Below, piece after piece: positions 1 to 8,485 of a stretch of DNA of 64,000 nucleotides (its first letter is position 1; each line of letters begins with the position of its first letter). Below the pieces are notes generated by a model. It worked only from the letters and a program-made list of their open reading frames with translations, had not been told where the DNA came from and did not search any database. The stretch is from CAYXSX01 sp964467925. GTDB lineage: Bacteria > Pseudomonadota > Alphaproteobacteria > Micavibrionales > Micavibrionaceae. A program made the translations under genes and the position numbers. Where the stretch lies: the NCBI GenBank assembly GCA_964467925.1, contig CAYXSX010000001.1, forward strand, positions 1 through 64,000. Direction: 5' to 3'.

Positions 1-630
1 AAAATAGAAAAGCTGGAATTCGACCGTGTTATTTCCGCCGTGGGCATTATCGCCAACACGGACGGCATAGGTTTGGAGAAGACCAAGGTCAAACTGGATC
101 GCGGGCATATCGTGACCAATGAATACCTCGCCACGGATGAACCCGGCGTTTACGCGATTGGCGATGTGACGGGCGCGCCGTGGCTCGCGCATAAGGCCTC
201 GCACGAAGGCATCATTTGCATTGATAAAATCGCGGGACTCAAAGCTCATCCGATGAAAAAGGGCAATATTCCGGGCTGTACCTATTGCCATCCGCAAGTG
301 GCGAGTGTGGGCCTCACTGAGGACAAAGCGAAAGAGGCAGGCTATAAAGTCAAAGTTGGGCGCTTCCCCTTTATCGGCAACGGCAAGGCAATTGCTCTGG
401 GTGAACCCGAAGGGCTTGTCAAAACCATCTTTGATGAAAAGACCGGGGAGCTCTTGGGCGCACATATGATTGGCGCAGAAGTCACCGAAATGATCCAAGG
501 CTACGTGATTGGCAAAACGGCGGAGCTTACAGAAGAAGACTTCATGCACACTGTTTTCGCCCACCCAACCTTAAGCGAGATGATGCACGAAAGCGTCCTC
601 AGCGCGTACGAAAAGGCGATACATTTTTAA
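1..630 (+). CDS. lpdA: dihydrolipoyl dehydrogenase (E3), C-terminal part, 5' end outside window
   Basis: The reading frame is open from base 1, so this is the last 209 codons of a longer gene; the GTG at 40 is internal. E3 reoxidises the dihydrolipoyl groups of 2-oxoacid dehydrogenase complexes with FAD and NAD+. Visible are the second FAD-binding motif (GVYAIGDV), the dimerisation domain with HPQVASVGLTE, and the C-terminal catalytic motif HPTLSE that carries the His-Glu pair. lipA lies 0.8 kb downstream, consistent with the end of a pyruvate dehydrogenase operon. A convergent orphan gene starts 3 bp after the stop. Family assignment is secure; which complex it serves cannot be seen. Confidence 0.95.
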   Translation, partial: KIEKLEFDRVISAVGIIANTDGIGLEKTKVKLDRGHIVTNEYLATDEPGVYAIGDVTGAPWLAHKASHEGIICIDKIAGLKAHPMKKGNIPGCTYCHPQVASVGLTEDKAKEAGYKVKVGRFPFIGNGKAIALGEPEGLVKTIFDEKTGELLGAHMIGAEVTEMIQGYVIGKTAELTEEDFMHTVFAHPTLSEMMHESVLSAYEKAIHF

Positions 631-633
631 CAA

Positions 634-1113
634 TCAGTTCCGATCAAGCCCTGCCCTAGTAGCCTCCACATGTTCAACGTATTCGGAGAAATGTCTCAAA
701 GTTTCCGGATCCTGGAAGTAGTCTGCCAGCTTAAGCCAGACCTCCTGAGCCAGCCAGCATTTTGCTTCTGTGACGGCACTGTCTACACTATGAATACCTT
801 CCCTAGGAGGGGTGGAGAAATATCTTCTTGAAAGCGCTAAGAGCTCTTCTTTGCCATTAACTGCTAAAACTTGAGCAATAAAACCTTCACCTGGGGCGCC
901 TGCACCTACAAGAAAAGCTTCTAATTTTTCTCTTAATTCAACGAGCTCAGAATCTGTAAGATTATATAGCTCCAGCCGTCCTCTGACATGCGCATATTTT
1001 GGATTATGATAGTCCAAGAGAGAACTGATCATTTTCACTAGTTCGGGTATGAAACTCAATTTTGGATTAATTGCCGCTTTACTCCATGCTTCTTGGTAAC
1101 TGTCTGTTGTCAT
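634..1113 (-). CDS. hypothetical protein, 159 aa, cytoplasmic, unrecognised
   Basis: I do not recognise this protein. It is 159 residues, without a signal peptide or membrane segment, rich in Leu, Glu and Ala and probably mostly helical (SELVELREKLEAFLVG, KCWLAQEVWLKLADYF). It starts with ATG at 1113 and ends 3 bp from the convergent lpdA stop. The gene and the 320 bp upstream are visibly more AT-rich than the neighbours, and it separates lpdA from lipA, which are often close together in alphaproteobacteria. That suggests a later insertion. No partner gene is near enough to hint at a role. Confidence 0.6.
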   Translation of the reverse strand: MTTDSYQEAWSKAAINPKLSFIPELVKMISSLLDYHNPKYAHVRGRLELYNLTDSELVELREKLEAFLVGAGAPGEGFIAQVLAVNGKEELLALSRRYFSTPPREGIHSVDSAVTEAKCWLAQEVWLKLADYFQDPETLRHFSEYVEHVEATRAGLDRN

Positions 1114-1435
1114 TTCTTTTGCCTCAGGCTGAATTATTTTAAAGAAAATAGCACTAATAAAAAATTATGTCAATAAAAGTGACTTGCTTTTAAATTTACG
1201 CTAGACAACGCTACCCATCTAAAAAGTATAGGAATTTTGTCCTTTTTATGATAGGCTGTTCCATGGAATAAATTGACTTTGATGGCGATGAGTTATATTA
1301 GATATGACAACGAGAGAGATAACAGAGCGGGCGAATAACAATCATTCAAAATCAATGGGTTATAATTTTTTACCCCCACCCCCCTGGGCAAAATTGAAAA
1401 ACGAAATGAGTAACTCCAAAAGGCTTTTATAAACA
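1114..1435. other. intergenic gap with candidate lipA promoter
   Basis: This 322-bp AT-rich gap holds no convincing gene. A possible sigma-70-type promoter for lipA reads TTGACT (1273-1278), 15 bp, TATATT (1294-1299); the spacer is short, so this is tentative. A C-rich tract (C5-A-C6, 1373-1384) follows, 51 bp before the lipA start, in the putative 5' leader. The rest is A/T-rich sequence without obvious repeats. Confidence 0.35.
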
Positions 1436-2401
1436 ATGACTTATAACCCAAAATTACTCGATAAGGCCAAACGCCACCCGGAAAAGCAAAAAAACCCCGA
1501 TCGTCCTGCGGGACGCAAGCCGGAATGGATTCGCGTGAAAGCGCCGCAAGGGCAGGTCTATGCCGAGACAAAAGAACTTGTCCGCCGTCATAAACTGACC
1601 ACGGTTTGCGAAGAAGCCGGATGCCCCAATATTGGTGAATGCTGGCAGCAAAAACACGCAACCTTCATGATTATGGGCGAAGTCTGCACCCGCGCCTGTG
1701 CGTTTTGTAATGTTGCCACAGGCAAGCCCGAAGACCTCGACAAGCTGGAGCCTTTACGCGTGGGTGTGGCCGTGATGCAGATGGGTTTGAAGCACGTTGT
1801 GGTAACATCTGTTGACCGTGATGACCTTGAAGACAGTGGCGCTGACCACTTCGTAAAGACTATTCAGGCGATCCGTATGAAGGCTCCTGAAACCACAGTA
1901 GAGATTTTACCCGGTGACTTCCGGGGACGTATGGAAGATATCGAGAAAGTGGCCTTGGCGCGCCCTGATGTATTCAATCACAATCTTGAGACTGTGCCGC
2001 GCCTTTACCCCTCAATTCGTCCGGGTGCGCGTTATTTCCGCTCTCTCCGCCTGTTGCAGCGGGTGAAAGAAGTTGACCCGTCGATCTTCACCAAATCCGG
2101 CATGATGGTCGGTCTTGGTGAAACCAAGGAAGAAGTAGGGCAGGTTATGGATGATATGCGCGCCGCCGGTGTGGACTTCATTACGATCGGTCAATATCTT
2201 CAGCCTACGCCGAAACACGCGCCGCTTGATCGTTTCTGGACGCCAGAGGAATTCGAAGGGCTCACCCGCATGGCGAAGGCCAAGGGCTTCCTGATGGTTT
2301 CTGCTACACCGCTAACGCGTTCCTCGCACCATGCCGGCGATGACTTCCAAAAGCTCAAAGCTGCCCGTGAGGTTCACCTCTCCAAAATGGCCGCGGAATA
2401 G
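1436..2401 (+). CDS. lipA: lipoyl synthase (radical SAM)
   Basis: LipA inserts two sulfur atoms into protein-bound octanoyl groups to make the lipoyl cofactor of pyruvate and 2-oxoglutarate dehydrogenases. The 321-residue length is typical. The N-terminal auxiliary cluster motif (CEEAGCPNIGEC) is followed by the radical SAM CxxxCxxC motif (CTRACAFC), then the SAM-binding barrel; the C-terminal RSSHHAGDDF carries the conserved Arg-Ser-Ser that ligates the auxiliary cluster. The ATG is preceded by a weak AAAAGG. The COQ10/RatA gene follows after 9 bp, probably cotranscribed. Nearby lpdA shares the lipoyl pathway. Confidence 0.97.
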   Translation: MTYNPKLLDKAKRHPEKQKNPDRPAGRKPEWIRVKAPQGQVYAETKELVRRHKLTTVCEEAGCPNIGECWQQKHATFMIMGEVCTRACAFCNVATGKPEDLDKLEPLRVGVAVMQMGLKHVVVTSVDRDDLEDSGADHFVKTIQAIRMKAPETTVEILPGDFRGRMEDIEKVALARPDVFNHNLETVPRLYPSIRPGARYFRSLRLLQRVKEVDPSIFTKSGMMVGLGETKEEVGQVMDDMRAAGVDFITIGQYLQPTPKHAPLDRFWTPEEFEGLTRMAKAKGFLMVSATPLTRSSHHAGDDFQKLKAAREVHLSKMAAE

Positions 2402-2410
2402 GGGGCGTTT

Positions 2411-2845
2411 ATGCTCCAGCATATTGAGCAAAAAAAATTATCCTATACCCCCGAACAGATGTTTGATCTTGTTGCTGGCGTTGATAAATATCATGAATTT
2501 TTGCCATGGTGCGTGGCATCCCGAATCAATAAGCGCGAAGGCACCAATATTTTTTATGCTGATCTGATTGTTGGCTACAAGATGCTGCGGGAGAAGTTTA
2601 CCTCCAAAGTCGTGACGGAAAAGCCTGATCACATTTATATTGAATACCTGAAAGGCCCGTTAAAGCATCTCAGGAACCATTGGAGGTTCATCCGCGAGCC
2701 AGACGGTTCATGCACGATAGACTTTAGTGTAGAATTTGAGTTTCAAAACAGCCTGTTACAGGGATTAGCTCAAGTTTTTTTTCAAGAGGTCATTCACCGT
2801 ATGGTCAGCGCTTTTGAAGCGCGCGCACAGAAGGTTTACGGCTAA
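2411..2845 (+). CDS. COQ10/RatA-family START-domain protein (polyketide cyclase/dehydrase type)
   Basis: A single START-like lipid-binding domain fills the 144 residues; recognisable blocks are SYTPEQMFDLVAGVDKY near the N-terminus, FLPWC, and a hydrophobic C-terminal helix. Mitochondrial COQ10 binds ubiquinone and supports respiration, and E. coli RatA is a homologue reported as a ribosome-associated toxin. In alphaproteobacteria a COQ10-like role seems more likely, which is inference. It sits 9 bp after lipA, the usual alphaproteobacterial arrangement. Its last 4 bp overlap the convergent glycosyltransferase gene. Confidence 0.9.
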   Translation: MLQHIEQKKLSYTPEQMFDLVAGVDKYHEFLPWCVASRINKREGTNIFYADLIVGYKMLREKFTSKVVTEKPDHIYIEYLKGPLKHLRNHWRFIREPDGSCTIDFSVEFEFQNSLLQGLAQVFFQEVIHRMVSAFEARAQKVYG

Positions 2846-3783
2846 GCCGCTTTTTTCGCGGAAGCCTTGCCGATTTCCTTACCTGTTTCGCCGTTAAAAT
2901 GCGGGTAACGGTATGACATTTCTACTGTTTTTCCGTCAGTAGTCAAAAAGTCCGTGGTATCGGAACGATCCACGCGCATCTTGTCATAACCTGAGAGATG
3001 CAGAATCCCGAGCGGTTCATGCGGCAAAAACGGTTCAACCCAGACTTTTTTCTTCGCGTCCCATAATGGTTTGAACTCGCACAACCAGTGAATATAAGCA
3101 GGCATAATTTCAACCGGCAGCTTCTTGAGATGGATCATCATGCCGAGCGTAAGCTGTTCCGCTGTAAAGACCTTGCCTTTTTCCAGTGCCTGAACGATCA
3201 AGTTTTGCCATGCATTCCAGTGCGGAGCATCCTTGTGTAGGCAAAACGCGCCCGCCAGCAAAACGTGATAAGGGAATAGCTCTTGCGCCGTTTTAATGCC
3301 GAACGCCTTCCGTGCATTGGTGAAATAAAACCCGCGTACTTTCCACGGCCATGCATGCAGCCATTTCACGCGCATTCCCTTGGGATAAGAACGATCGGAT
3401 TGCCCGGTCAACGACATTTTGCCGCGTTTTGCGCCCTCAATAAACAGCTCGACCGCGCGCCAGTTTTGCACCCATGTATCGGCGTCCATCCAGAAATAGA
3501 TGTCATAGCCCTTGAATATTTCGTTGAGGAAAGGTCTGTTGACGCAGGCCTTGTAATATTCGCGGCCCTTGATGCGTGAGGCCGGAATTTTCTTTGGCCA
3601 TTCAGATTGCTTGATCACGGTAACCAGAGGCTTTAATTCCGCCAGTTGCTCTTTTGTCATTCCGACATCAAGAATACAGATATCCATTCCCTTGCTTTGC
3701 GGAAAGCGGCGGATGGAATGCACCCATTCACGTAACATGGGGTAATAATTGGCATCTGCGCCGGAAACAAAGGTAATTTTCAT
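2842..3783 (-). CDS. GT-A-fold glycosyltransferase-like protein
   Basis: The 313-residue protein begins directly with a beta strand (MKITFVSGADANYYPMLREW), typical of the nucleotide-sugar domain of GT-A enzymes. FWMDADTWVQ near residue 95 supplies the DxD-type metal/nucleotide-sugar site. There are no membrane segments; the C-terminus is Lys/Ala-rich. The substrate cannot be read from sequence, and no other sugar-transfer genes lie nearby, so a surface-polysaccharide role is only a guess. It ends in a 4-bp convergent overlap with the COQ10-like gene and starts 12 bp after the pncC stop, so it may be the last gene of the ispDF-pgpA-pncC transcript. Confidence 0.7.
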   Translation of the reverse strand: MKITFVSGADANYYPMLREWVHSIRRFPQSKGMDICILDVGMTKEQLAELKPLVTVIKQSEWPKKIPASRIKGREYYKACVNRPFLNEIFKGYDIYFWMDADTWVQNWRAVELFIEGAKRGKMSLTGQSDRSYPKGMRVKWLHAWPWKVRGFYFTNARKAFGIKTAQELFPYHVLLAGAFCLHKDAPHWNAWQNLIVQALEKGKVFTAEQLTLGMMIHLKKLPVEIMPAYIHWLCEFKPLWDAKKKVWVEPFLPHEPLGILHLSGYDKMRVDRSDTTDFLTTDGKTVEMSYRYPHFNGETGKEIGKASAKKAA

Positions 3784-3795
3784 ACGTGTTTATCC

Positions 3796-4269
3796 CTATT
3801 TTAGTATCTCGATCAGTAGTTCTAAAGCCTTTTTCGTAGCCTGTGAACGAATTTCAGCCCTGTTTCCCTCAAAAAAATGCTTCTTTGTTTGAATTTTTTC
3901 GTCTTTTAGGCCGTACCCGAACCAAACGAGTCCCACGGGTTTCTCATTACTTCCGCCTGATGGCCCTGCAATCCCTGTGATGGAAATGGCAATGCCGGCC
4001 TTTGAGTTCTGCAGCGCGCCTTCCGCCATCGCTTTCGCACATTCTTCGCTAACCGCGCCATGCTGATTTATGACAGATGCGGCAACCCCAAGCATGTCCT
4101 GTTTTGCCTCGTTGGAATAGGTCACAAACCCGCGATCAAACACATCGGAAGATCCGGCCAGATCGGTCACAGCCGCAGCCACCATACCACCCGTACAGCT
4201 TTCCGCCGCAGCCATAATCATGCCGCGCGCCCGCAATAACTCTGAAAGCTGTTTAACCAAGTCCCGCAA
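3796..4269 (-). CDS. pncC: nicotinamide-nucleotide amidohydrolase (CinA C-terminal domain)
   Basis: This is the stand-alone CinA C-terminal domain, 157 residues, which deamidates nicotinamide mononucleotide to nicotinate mononucleotide in pyridine-nucleotide salvage. Diagnostic motifs are AAESCTGG with the proposed catalytic Ser, FVTYSNEAK, SITGIAGPSGG and PVGLVWFGY. The N-terminal CinA (MoaB-like) domain is absent, as in E. coli YgaD/PncC. The start overlaps the end of pgpA by 17 bp, so the two are almost certainly translated from one message. Confidence 0.93.
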   Translation of the reverse strand: MRDLVKQLSELLRARGMIMAAAESCTGGMVAAAVTDLAGSSDVFDRGFVTYSNEAKQDMLGVAASVINQHGAVSEECAKAMAEGALQNSKAGIAISITGIAGPSGGSNEKPVGLVWFGYGLKDEKIQTKKHFFEGNRAEIRSQATKKALELLIEILK

Positions 4270-4759
4270 AATGGATCACCCCGTAAATGCAGACAGCGGC
4301 AAAAACTCCGGCAACAATATCATCGATCATCACCCCAAGCGGGCCGGAAACTTTTTTATCAAGCCGGGAAATAGGCCATGGTTTTGTGATGTCGAAAAAC
4401 CGGAAAAGAATAAAAGATAGGATAATATATTTAACGTTAAGCCCTGTGAAGAAGCACACGGGCAAAAGCGCGATCCATTGGCCAGCGACCTCGTCTATCA
4501 CGATTTCCTTGGAATCGTGTGAGCCGGAAATGCGGTCATAACGCTCCGCTGCCCAATACCCGATAATGATAATCAGCATCGTTCCGATCACAAGAGCGGG
4601 CATGCCACCGCCGAAATAAAGCGCCGCGCCAAAGGGCAAGGCAGCCAGAGATCCCCATGTGCCGGGCGCGGGTTTGAGATAGCCGTAACCGAACCATGTT
4701 GCGAGTAAAACGGCCGGATTTTTTAAAGAGGGACGGGAAGGAGAATCTTTCTGGTTCAT
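4253..4759 (-). CDS. pgpA: phosphatidylglycerophosphatase A
   Basis: PgpA dephosphorylates phosphatidylglycerol phosphate in the inner membrane, the last step of phosphatidylglycerol synthesis. With the start at the ATG at 4759 the protein is 168 residues; a longer frame upstream would run into ispDF and lacks family similarity. Seen are GYGYLKPAPGTWGSLAALPF near the N-terminus, the acidic IVIDEVAGQW motif, several hydrophobic segments, and FFDITKPWPI followed by GVMIDDIVAG. It begins 10 bp after the ispDF stop and overlaps pncC by 17 bp, forming a tight operon. Confidence 0.94.
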   Translation of the reverse strand: MNQKDSPSRPSLKNPAVLLATWFGYGYLKPAPGTWGSLAALPFGAALYFGGGMPALVIGTMLIIIIGYWAAERYDRISGSHDSKEIVIDEVAGQWIALLPVCFFTGLNVKYIILSFILFRFFDITKPWPISRLDKKVSGPLGVMIDDIVAGVFAAVCIYGVIHFAGLG

Positions 4760-4769
4760 GCGTATAATT

Positions 4770-5972
4770 CTACGCAGGAAGCCGAACAGAGGCAATGGCC
4801 TGTGCGGCAATGCCTTCGCGCCGCCCCGTAAAACCAAGCCCCTCGCTGGTGGTTGCCTTAATGCTGACCTGATCCGGCTTGATGCCAAGAATGGCGGCCA
4901 CACGGCCCGTCATTTTTTCGGCGTAAGGTGTAATTTTCGGCGCTTCACAAATCAAGGTCAGATCAATATTGACAATCTGTCCGCCTTTTTCCTGAAGCAG
5001 GCCTGAGGCATGTTTAAGGAAAACCGCGCTGTCCATATTTTTAAACGTATCATCGGAAGGAGGAAAATGCCGCCCGATATCGCCCTCCGCCATCGCCCCG
5101 TAAAGCGCGTCTGTAATGGCGTGCAAACCCACATCGGCATCCGAATGGCCCTTGAGCTTATACTCGTGAGTGACATCCACGCCACATAATATTACCGGTC
5201 CCGCCGTATCAAAATCAAAGGCGTGTACGTCATAACCCAGTCCTGTACGTGTTTGCATTTGCCCGTTTAAAATTGATTGCGCCATTTCCATGTCTTCCGC
5301 TGTTGTGATTTTAAAATTCCGCCGTGATCCGCGCACTATTTTCACCTCGTGCCCGAGAGCTCTGACTAACGAAGTATCATCGGTAATGCCGATATTTTTA
5401 TCCTCATTTTCATGCGCTTGGATGATAAGGGCCTTTTGAAAAGCTTGCGGTGTTTGCAGTGCCCACAGACCGTCACGAGACACATAATTCTCTATCTCGT
5501 CCTGATTTGCGCGCGCCATAGTGTCGGCTACAGGTGCGGACAGACTGACGGCCTTATGAAAATGAGCGGCCTTTACCACTTCCAGAATTTCGGCGCCGGA
5601 AACAAAGGGCCGCGCTGCGTCATGGATTAGAATTATTTCATCATCTTTCAAATCAGATAACTCTTTTAAACCATTATAAACGCTTATGTTTCTTTCCGTT
5701 CCTCCGTGAATGGGTGGCGGCAGGGATAGACCCGTTACAACGTCATGATACCAATTTGCATGCTCCGGATCGATAATGACCCGAATTGATTTTAATCCGT
5801 GAAGAGAAAGAAAAACCTCAAGCGTATGACGCAAAATAGCTTTTCCGCCTACCTGTTGATATTGCTTTGGCACATAACCACCCAGACGGTTGCTTTTGCC
5901 CGCCGCCGCGATCAGCACATGGAAGCTATGGCCAGTCTCATTTTTTCCGGTTTTTTGCTGTGTGCTGCTCAT
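4770..5972 (-). CDS. ispDF: bifunctional IspD/IspF (MEP isoprenoid pathway)
   Basis: A fusion of 2-C-methyl-D-erythritol 4-phosphate cytidylyltransferase (about residues 15-235) and 2-C-methyl-D-erythritol 2,4-cyclodiphosphate synthase (about 240-400), a form common in alphaproteobacteria. IspD motifs: LIAAAGKSNRLG, PKQYQQVGGK, IHDAARPFV. IspF motifs: GYDVHAF and KGHSDADV for the metal site, and TTSEGLGFTGRREGIAAQA at the C-terminus. I chose the ATG at 5972; the frame extends to a TTG at 6044, but the extra residues do not resemble the family. It is divergent from ntrY, with about 90 bp between the starts. Confidence 0.95.
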   Translation of the reverse strand: MSSTQQKTGKNETGHSFHVLIAAAGKSNRLGGYVPKQYQQVGGKAILRHTLEVFLSLHGLKSIRVIIDPEHANWYHDVVTGLSLPPPIHGGTERNISVYNGLKELSDLKDDEIILIHDAARPFVSGAEILEVVKAAHFHKAVSLSAPVADTMARANQDEIENYVSRDGLWALQTPQAFQKALIIQAHENEDKNIGITDDTSLVRALGHEVKIVRGSRRNFKITTAEDMEMAQSILNGQMQTRTGLGYDVHAFDFDTAGPVILCGVDVTHEYKLKGHSDADVGLHAITDALYGAMAEGDIGRHFPPSDDTFKNMDSAVFLKHASGLLQEKGGQIVNIDLTLICEAPKITPYAEKMTGRVAAILGIKPDQVSIKATTSEGLGFTGRREGIAAQAIASVRLPA

Positions 5973-6063
5973 TGTATCAAACGTTGCGCCGTCGCCCCTA
6001 AAGGTGTAAAAACTCTGGATATTCCAGTTTACGGCATAAATCAACCAGAGAGATAGGTTTGCT

Positions 6064-8481
6064 TTGTCAGGAAAAGTTCTTAAAAAAGGGGATCATGATG
6101 CTTTGCCGCAAGCTGAATCCCTTCAGCCCACCGAGGGCAAAAGAGACAGCTTCGTGAGCTTCCTTCTCGACCCTGCGTCTTCCCACACAAAACAGGCCGC
6201 GCGATTGTTGCATGATAACAATTCTCGCAAGCGCCGCCGCAGCCGCGAATGGCAAAACCGCGCGGCATTTCTTCTTGTCTTTCTTGGCCTTATCAGCGGC
6301 TTTCTGACTTACGGCGCGCTGAGCGATACGCAAAATGCTGGCAACAACCCTGAAATCGTCATCTGGCTTTTGAATGCCGACTTGATCATCCTGCTCGTGC
6401 TCGTGATGTTGATCGCCAGCCGTCTCGTAGGCGTTTGGAGCGGGCGCAAGCGGGGCCTTGCGGGCTCCCACCTTCATGTGCGCCTTGTTTACACCTTCAG
6501 CGTTCTGGCAGCGACCCCGGCCATTATCATGACCATTTTTTCGGCCTTTTTCTTTCATTACGGTGTGCAGACATGGTTCAGCCAGCGTGTGCAGACAGCT
6601 ATCAATGAATCTCAGGCCGTGGCCAGCGCTTATCTTGAGGAGCACAAACAGGTGATCCGCGCTGATACGCTTGCTATGGTCAACGATTTAAACCGTCAGG
6701 CCCCCATTCTGGTCGGAAACCCTACTGCTTTCGAGAAAATTATGCAGACCCAGTCCATGCTGCGTAACCTTTCCGAAGCTATCGTTTTTGACTCTTCTGG
6801 CCGCGTACTAGCGCGCTCCGGTCTGACATTCTCACTGGAATACGAAGAAGTGCCCAGCTTCGCTCTTCAACAGGCCGAAGAGGGAGAAGTTGTGATCATG
6901 ACCGGGCGTCAGGATGACCGCGTGCGCGCCTTGGCAAAGCTTGGCAATTTTATCGACAGCTACCTTTTTGTTGGCCGTATGGTCGATCCGAAAGTTCTTA
7001 ACCACCTCGATCAAACGCGCGAGGCCGTTCAAGATTATGCACGGTTGCAGGAACGTTATTCTGGGCTTCAGGTCGTAGTAACCATGATTTTCGTTGTTGT
7101 GGGCCTTTTGATGGTTCTGGGCGCGATTTGGTTCGGTTTGCTTCTCGCTCGCCAGCTGGTTACCCCTATCAGCACCTTGATTACCACCGCTGACCGTGTG
7201 CGGGCCGGTGATTTAACGGCCCGCGTGCCGGAACAGGAAAAGCTGGAGGAATTTGATTACCTCGCCCGCAGTTTCAACCGCATGACCCATCAGATCGAGG
7301 AACAACAGGGCGAGCTGATCGCCGCCAACCGTCAGCTCGACCGCCGCCGCCGCTTCACCGAAACCGTATTGGCCGGAGTATCTTCCGGCGTTATCGGCGT
7401 GGATGAAAACGGCAATATCAGTCTGGCAAACAATTCGGCTCGCCAGCTTTTGGGCAGTGTCGAGGAAAATTTAACGGGCCGCCCGGTAAAAGAAATTTTC
7501 CCTGAGCTCGAACGTCTGATCGCCACGGCACATGATAAACCGCACCGCATTACGCAAGGAGAAATCCCCGTTCACCGCGACAAAGAGGGGGAGCGCATTT
7601 TCCTCTTCCGCATTGCCGTGGAGCTTGTAGCCGAGGAAGACAAGGGCATGATTATTACTTTCGACGACATTACCGAGCTTCAATCGGCGCAGCGCAAGGC
7701 AGCGTGGGCGGACGTTGCACGGCGCATCGCCCATGAAATCAAAAACCCGCTCACCCCCATTCAGCTTTCGGCGGAGCGTTTGAAGCGTAAATATCTTGGT
7801 GAAATCAAAAGCGATGCCACCACGTTTTCGCAATGCACAGATACGATTATCAAACATGTGGAGGATATTGGACGCATGGTCGATGAATTTTCCGCCTTCG
7901 CCCGCATGCCAGAACCGGTCATGAAGATGGATAATCTGAGCAAGCTGGTAAAAGATACACTCTTCCTGCAAAAACAAGCGCACCCCGATATTGAATTTCA
8001 GCTTCATGAGGAAGAAAATACGGCCCTGATGGTGCGCCTCGACGCTCAGCAGATCCGACAAGCCCTGACTAATCTCCTGCAAAACGCCATTGATTCCATC
8101 CATATGCGCATTGAACGCGATAAAAAGTGGAAGTCCGGCAAAGCGGCTTCCGGTGCCATTAACCTTATGCTGGGCCGTAATCCGCAAGGGGAGTTTTTCA
8201 TCAGCATCAGCGATAACGGCCTTGGCTTGCCCAAGGATGAAAACCCCGTCCACCTGACTGAACCTTATGTAACGCACAAAGCCAAGGGCACTGGCCTTGG
8301 CCTTGCTATCGTTAAGAAAATTATGGAGGACCATGAAGGCGAATTGATGCTCGAGGCCCCAAGCTGGATAAAAACCATGAAAGACTGGCGCGATCTGGGC
8401 GGGGCCAATATAATCTTGTCTTTGCCCGCCACTGCGGCGGAAGCGGAAGCCGGAAACCCTAAAAAGAGCAAGAGTGCATAA
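6064..8481 (+). CDS. ntrY: nitrogen regulation sensor histidine kinase NtrY
   Basis: An 805-residue membrane histidine kinase that phosphorylates NtrX. Order seen: three N-terminal membrane segments (about 67-87, 97-122, 139-165), a long extracytoplasmic region, a fourth segment near 338-362, HAMP, a PAS domain from about 430, HisKA with phospho-acceptor motif HEIKNPLTP (His near 557), and the ATPase domain with NLLQNAIDS, SDNGLGLP and GTGLGLAIV. The only start giving the full N-terminus is TTG at 6064, about 10 bp after AGAGAG; the ATGs nearby are out of frame. ntrX follows after 4 bp. Unlike many alphaproteobacteria, ntrBC is not immediately upstream. Confidence 0.95.
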   Translation: MSGKVLKKGDHDALPQAESLQPTEGKRDSFVSFLLDPASSHTKQAARLLHDNNSRKRRRSREWQNRAAFLLVFLGLISGFLTYGALSDTQNAGNNPEIVIWLLNADLIILLVLVMLIASRLVGVWSGRKRGLAGSHLHVRLVYTFSVLAATPAIIMTIFSAFFFHYGVQTWFSQRVQTAINESQAVASAYLEEHKQVIRADTLAMVNDLNRQAPILVGNPTAFEKIMQTQSMLRNLSEAIVFDSSGRVLARSGLTFSLEYEEVPSFALQQAEEGEVVIMTGRQDDRVRALAKLGNFIDSYLFVGRMVDPKVLNHLDQTREAVQDYARLQERYSGLQVVVTMIFVVVGLLMVLGAIWFGLLLARQLVTPISTLITTADRVRAGDLTARVPEQEKLEEFDYLARSFNRMTHQIEEQQGELIAANRQLDRRRRFTETVLAGVSSGVIGVDENGNISLANNSARQLLGSVEENLTGRPVKEIFPELERLIATAHDKPHRITQGEIPVHRDKEGERIFLFRIAVELVAEEDKGMIITFDDITELQSAQRKAAWADVARRIAHEIKNPLTPIQLSAERLKRKYLGEIKSDATTFSQCTDTIIKHVEDIGRMVDEFSAFARMPEPVMKMDNLSKLVKDTLFLQKQAHPDIEFQLHEEENTALMVRLDAQQIRQALTNLLQNAIDSIHMRIERDKKWKSGKAASGAINLMLGRNPQGEFFISISDNGLGLPKDENPVHLTEPYVTHKAKGTGLGLAIVKKIMEDHEGELMLEAPSWIKTMKDWRDLGGANIILSLPATAAEAEAGNPKKSKSA

Positions 8482-8485
8482 ATAA

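Noticed and set aside
6044..6064. Overlap of extended ispDF and ntrY promoter regions as a coupled divergent start
   Set aside because: The ispDF extension would use a TTG start and adds residues outside the family. The ATG at 5972 leaves a normal intergenic region.
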